A DNA stretch of 8,304 nucleotides from Anaerolineales bacterium UBA6668 (lineage in GTDB: Bacteria > Chloroflexota > Anaerolineae > Anaerolineales > UBA6668). The DNA lies in assembly GCA_002455215.1 (NCBI GenBank), contig DKKK01000018.1, positions 180 through 8,483 on the forward strand. The letters are read 5' to 3'. The notes under the pieces are model-generated. The model did no database searches. It was given only the letters and a program-made list of their open reading frames with translations, and had not been told where the DNA came from. Position numbers and translations under genes: made by a program. Of this stretch, positions 6,599-8,304 are shown piece after piece. Numbering within the stretch: position 1 is the stretch's first letter; each line of letters starts with the position of its first letter.

Positions 6599-8304
6599 AT
6601 GAAAAAACGCTTCCTACAATTACTGACCTTTATAAAGTCACCAACAGCCCTGCGCTTATTGGGCTATGTGCTGTTTTGGAGTTGGCATTTACTCTATCTG
6701 ATTTTCTTGTTCGCCGGATTCAGCACCATCACCTTACCGCTGATGATCCAAGGCGTGTGGGCAGGCTGGATCCCGGCACAGTTTTTGGGCTATGTCTTGC
6801 CGCTTTACCTAGTGCCATTGCTTGCCATTGGGCTGGCGCTGACTCGCTTGCGTAAACAACCATTGCGATTGCTCTTGCTGGGCTACGGCATCGAAGCTCC
6901 AGTTCTCATCATCAATTTAGTGCGTGTATTTGCCCTGCGCCAGTTAAACCCTGCCATGTGGCTGGTGGTAGGTGTCGTGCTGGTAGGTATGCTAACGTTG
7001 CTGGGGTACATACTTTTTCCGCCCAAACTGCACGAAAACCGCATGGTTCAGCTACTTCGGCAGGTGGGGGTGGTGTGCTTTAGCCTGTTTGCGCTCTATG
7101 TAGCACTGTTTGTTGCCATCTATGCCTTGCCCATCGGAACGATGGTGGTCAGAAACGCGTTGTCAGGCGTCTGGTACTTTTTGACTCACCCGCAAGAGTG
7201 GGTACAACTCTTGGGCATAAGCGCCGGCATAGCAATTTCAGCCGTGTTTGCTGGATACACAGCCACACTTTTGGCGGGATTGCCCATTTGCTTGCCGATT
7301 GTGGCTTGGCGCATGGCACGCAACCAATGGCTGGCATGGGGGCGCGGGCGCTTGCTAGCGGGCGGGGTCAGTTTGCTGACGGTGCTAGTGTTGGCACTGG
7401 CACTGTGGCGTACCACCCAACAGCCCCAGCGTGCCACATTTGCACAACTCAAAACGACCCCAACCAGTTTGGCACAAGCCCAACAATTGCAAGCCAACGC
7501 CCCGGCTTTGCAGGCAGGCTTGCTCAATGCGTATCTCGCCAAATTCCGTTATGCCAGTACACAAGGCGAAGTGCTTCACATCAGCGAGTTATACGCCAAT
7601 GCTTTTGGCGGTGGTGAAATAAGCGACTTTGCCCAAATGCAAAGAAAATTGAAATGGCTACAAAATACCTACGAGTGGTTGGTTTTCCCTGTTTTGTATC
7701 AACCTTATGCCCCAATTGAATTTCCAAAATTGGGCGAGTTTGCCTTGTCCCGCGAAGCCGAAGAATCTGCTGAGCTGTACCAACGCTTCTTTGACCGCCC
7801 CATCAATCAGGGTGAGCAAGCCGCCATTGTCTCTGCAGTTCGCAGTACTTGGGATGCCCAGCAAGCCCGCTTGGCATGGCAGGCGGTGGATGAGCGCGAA
7901 GTTCACCTAGACCAGCAGGAAATTAGCGTGGTGGAGCACGGCGATTGGGCGGAAGTGACTCTGTTTGAAGCGTATCGCAACGAAACGTTTGAGAATCAAG
8001 AAGTGGTGTACTATTTTAACCTACCCGAAAGCGCCGCATTGACTGGCTTGTGGCTGAGTGAAACGCCGAACCGTGCCGAAGCATTTGAGTATGTGGTAGC
8101 GCCACGTGGCGCCGCCCAGCAGGTGTATCAAGAGCAAATTGTGGTACGCCGCGACCCGGCATTGCTCGAACAGATTGGTCCGCGCCAGTACCGCTTGCGT
8201 GCGTTTCCGGTTTTGCCCAAAGCGGTGACATTTGAAAATATGGAAAACCGCACATCGCTTTTGGGTGGCACAATGGCAGTGACAGAAGGCTCGGGTTTGT
8301 ATTT
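6599..8304 (+). CDS. VIT-domain integral membrane protein, TIGR02921-type exosortase substrate (3' truncated)
   Basis: The frame is open from ATG 6599 through the right edge with no stop, giving 568 codons of a longer protein. About seven hydrophobic helices fill residues 20-270, roughly 20-45, 60-82, 88-110, 118-142, 155-180, 203-235 and 252-270. A soluble region follows. Residues about 275-435 include LYQRFFDRPINQGEQ (395-409). Residues about 438-541 form a VIT domain, the fold that precedes von Willebrand A domains in inter-alpha-trypsin inhibitors. Its signatures are GDWAEVTLFEAYRN, YYFNLPESAALTGLWLSE, VAPRGAAQQVYQEQ and the DPALLEQ...RLRAFPVLP end. This layout matches my memory of the TIGR02921 PEP-CTERM integral membrane family, which is about 900 residues and occurs beside exosortases. 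The C-terminal sorting signal would lie outside the window and is not seen. No Shine-Dalgarno is visible; the 12-base gap to the exosortase suggests coupled translation. The molecular role is unknown. Confidence 0.85.
   Translation, partial: MKKRFLQLLTFIKSPTALRLLGYVLFWSWHLLYLIFLFAGFSTITLPLMIQGVWAGWIPAQFLGYVLPLYLVPLLAIGLALTRLRKQPLRLLLLGYGIEAPVLIINLVRVFALRQLNPAMWLVVGVVLVGMLTLLGYILFPPKLHENRMVQLLRQVGVVCFSLFALYVALFVAIYALPIGTMVVRNALSGVWYFLTHPQEWVQLLGISAGIAISAVFAGYTATLLAGLPICLPIVAWRMARNQWLAWGRGRLLAGGVSLLTVLVLALALWRTTQQPQRATFAQLKTTPTSLAQAQQLQANAPALQAGLLNAYLAKFRYASTQGEVLHISELYANAFGGGEISDFAQMQRKLKWLQNTYEWLVFPVLYQPYAPIEFPKLGEFALSREAEESAELYQRFFDRPINQGEQAAIVSAVRSTWDAQQARLAWQAVDEREVHLDQQEISVVEHGDWAEVTLFEAYRNETFENQEVVYYFNLPESAALTGLWLSETPNRAEAFEYVVAPRGAAQQVYQEQIVVRRDPALLEQIGPRQYRLRAFPVLPKAVTFENMENRTSLLGGTMAVTEGSGLY

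Overview
This window most resembles a bacterial chromosome segment of roughly balanced GC. The seven-helix sensor kinase and the PbpA-like penicillin-binding protein both recall Chloroflexota (a Herpetosiphon-like or Anaerolineae-like bacterium). That assignment rests on protein style alone and is only moderately likely. The TIGR02921/exosortase pair is better known from cyanobacteria and some Proteobacteria, so other filamentous lineages remain possible. No RNA gene, insertion sequence, integrase, CRISPR array or plasmid feature is visible.

Layout. Positions 1-230 are an AT-rich non-coding leader with a plausible promoter and a good ribosome binding site. They lead into a complete membrane histidine kinase (231-2207, +) built as seven helices, PAS, coiled coil, HisKA and HATPase. 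Only 29 bases separate it from the end of a convergent MFS transporter (2237-3481, -). A 145-base divergent intergenic region with an exact TATAAT box separates that transporter from a 419-residue class B penicillin-binding-protein homologue (3627-4886, +) whose active-site motifs are gone. After about 200 non-coding bases comes a probable two-gene operon. Its first gene encodes an exosortase fused to an EpsI-like domain (about 5087-6586, +). Twelve bases later begins a polytopic membrane protein with a VIT domain (6599 to beyond the right edge, +), which matches what I recall of the TIGR02921 PEP-CTERM integral membrane family.

How the genes fit together. The last two genes look like a dedicated protein-sorting pair: the exosortase (best matching the XrtO type) would cut and re-anchor the C-terminal sorting signal of its neighbour. 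That signal lies outside the window and could not be checked. The penicillin-binding-protein homologue keeps the PbpA fold landmarks but has Asn and Ala where the catalytic Ser and Lys should be. It also lacks recognisable SxN and KTG motifs, so it is probably a non-enzymatic cell-wall scaffold or regulator. Together with the exosortase pair, it makes the right half of the window a cell-envelope region. The kinase and transporter have no visible functional link to the rest.
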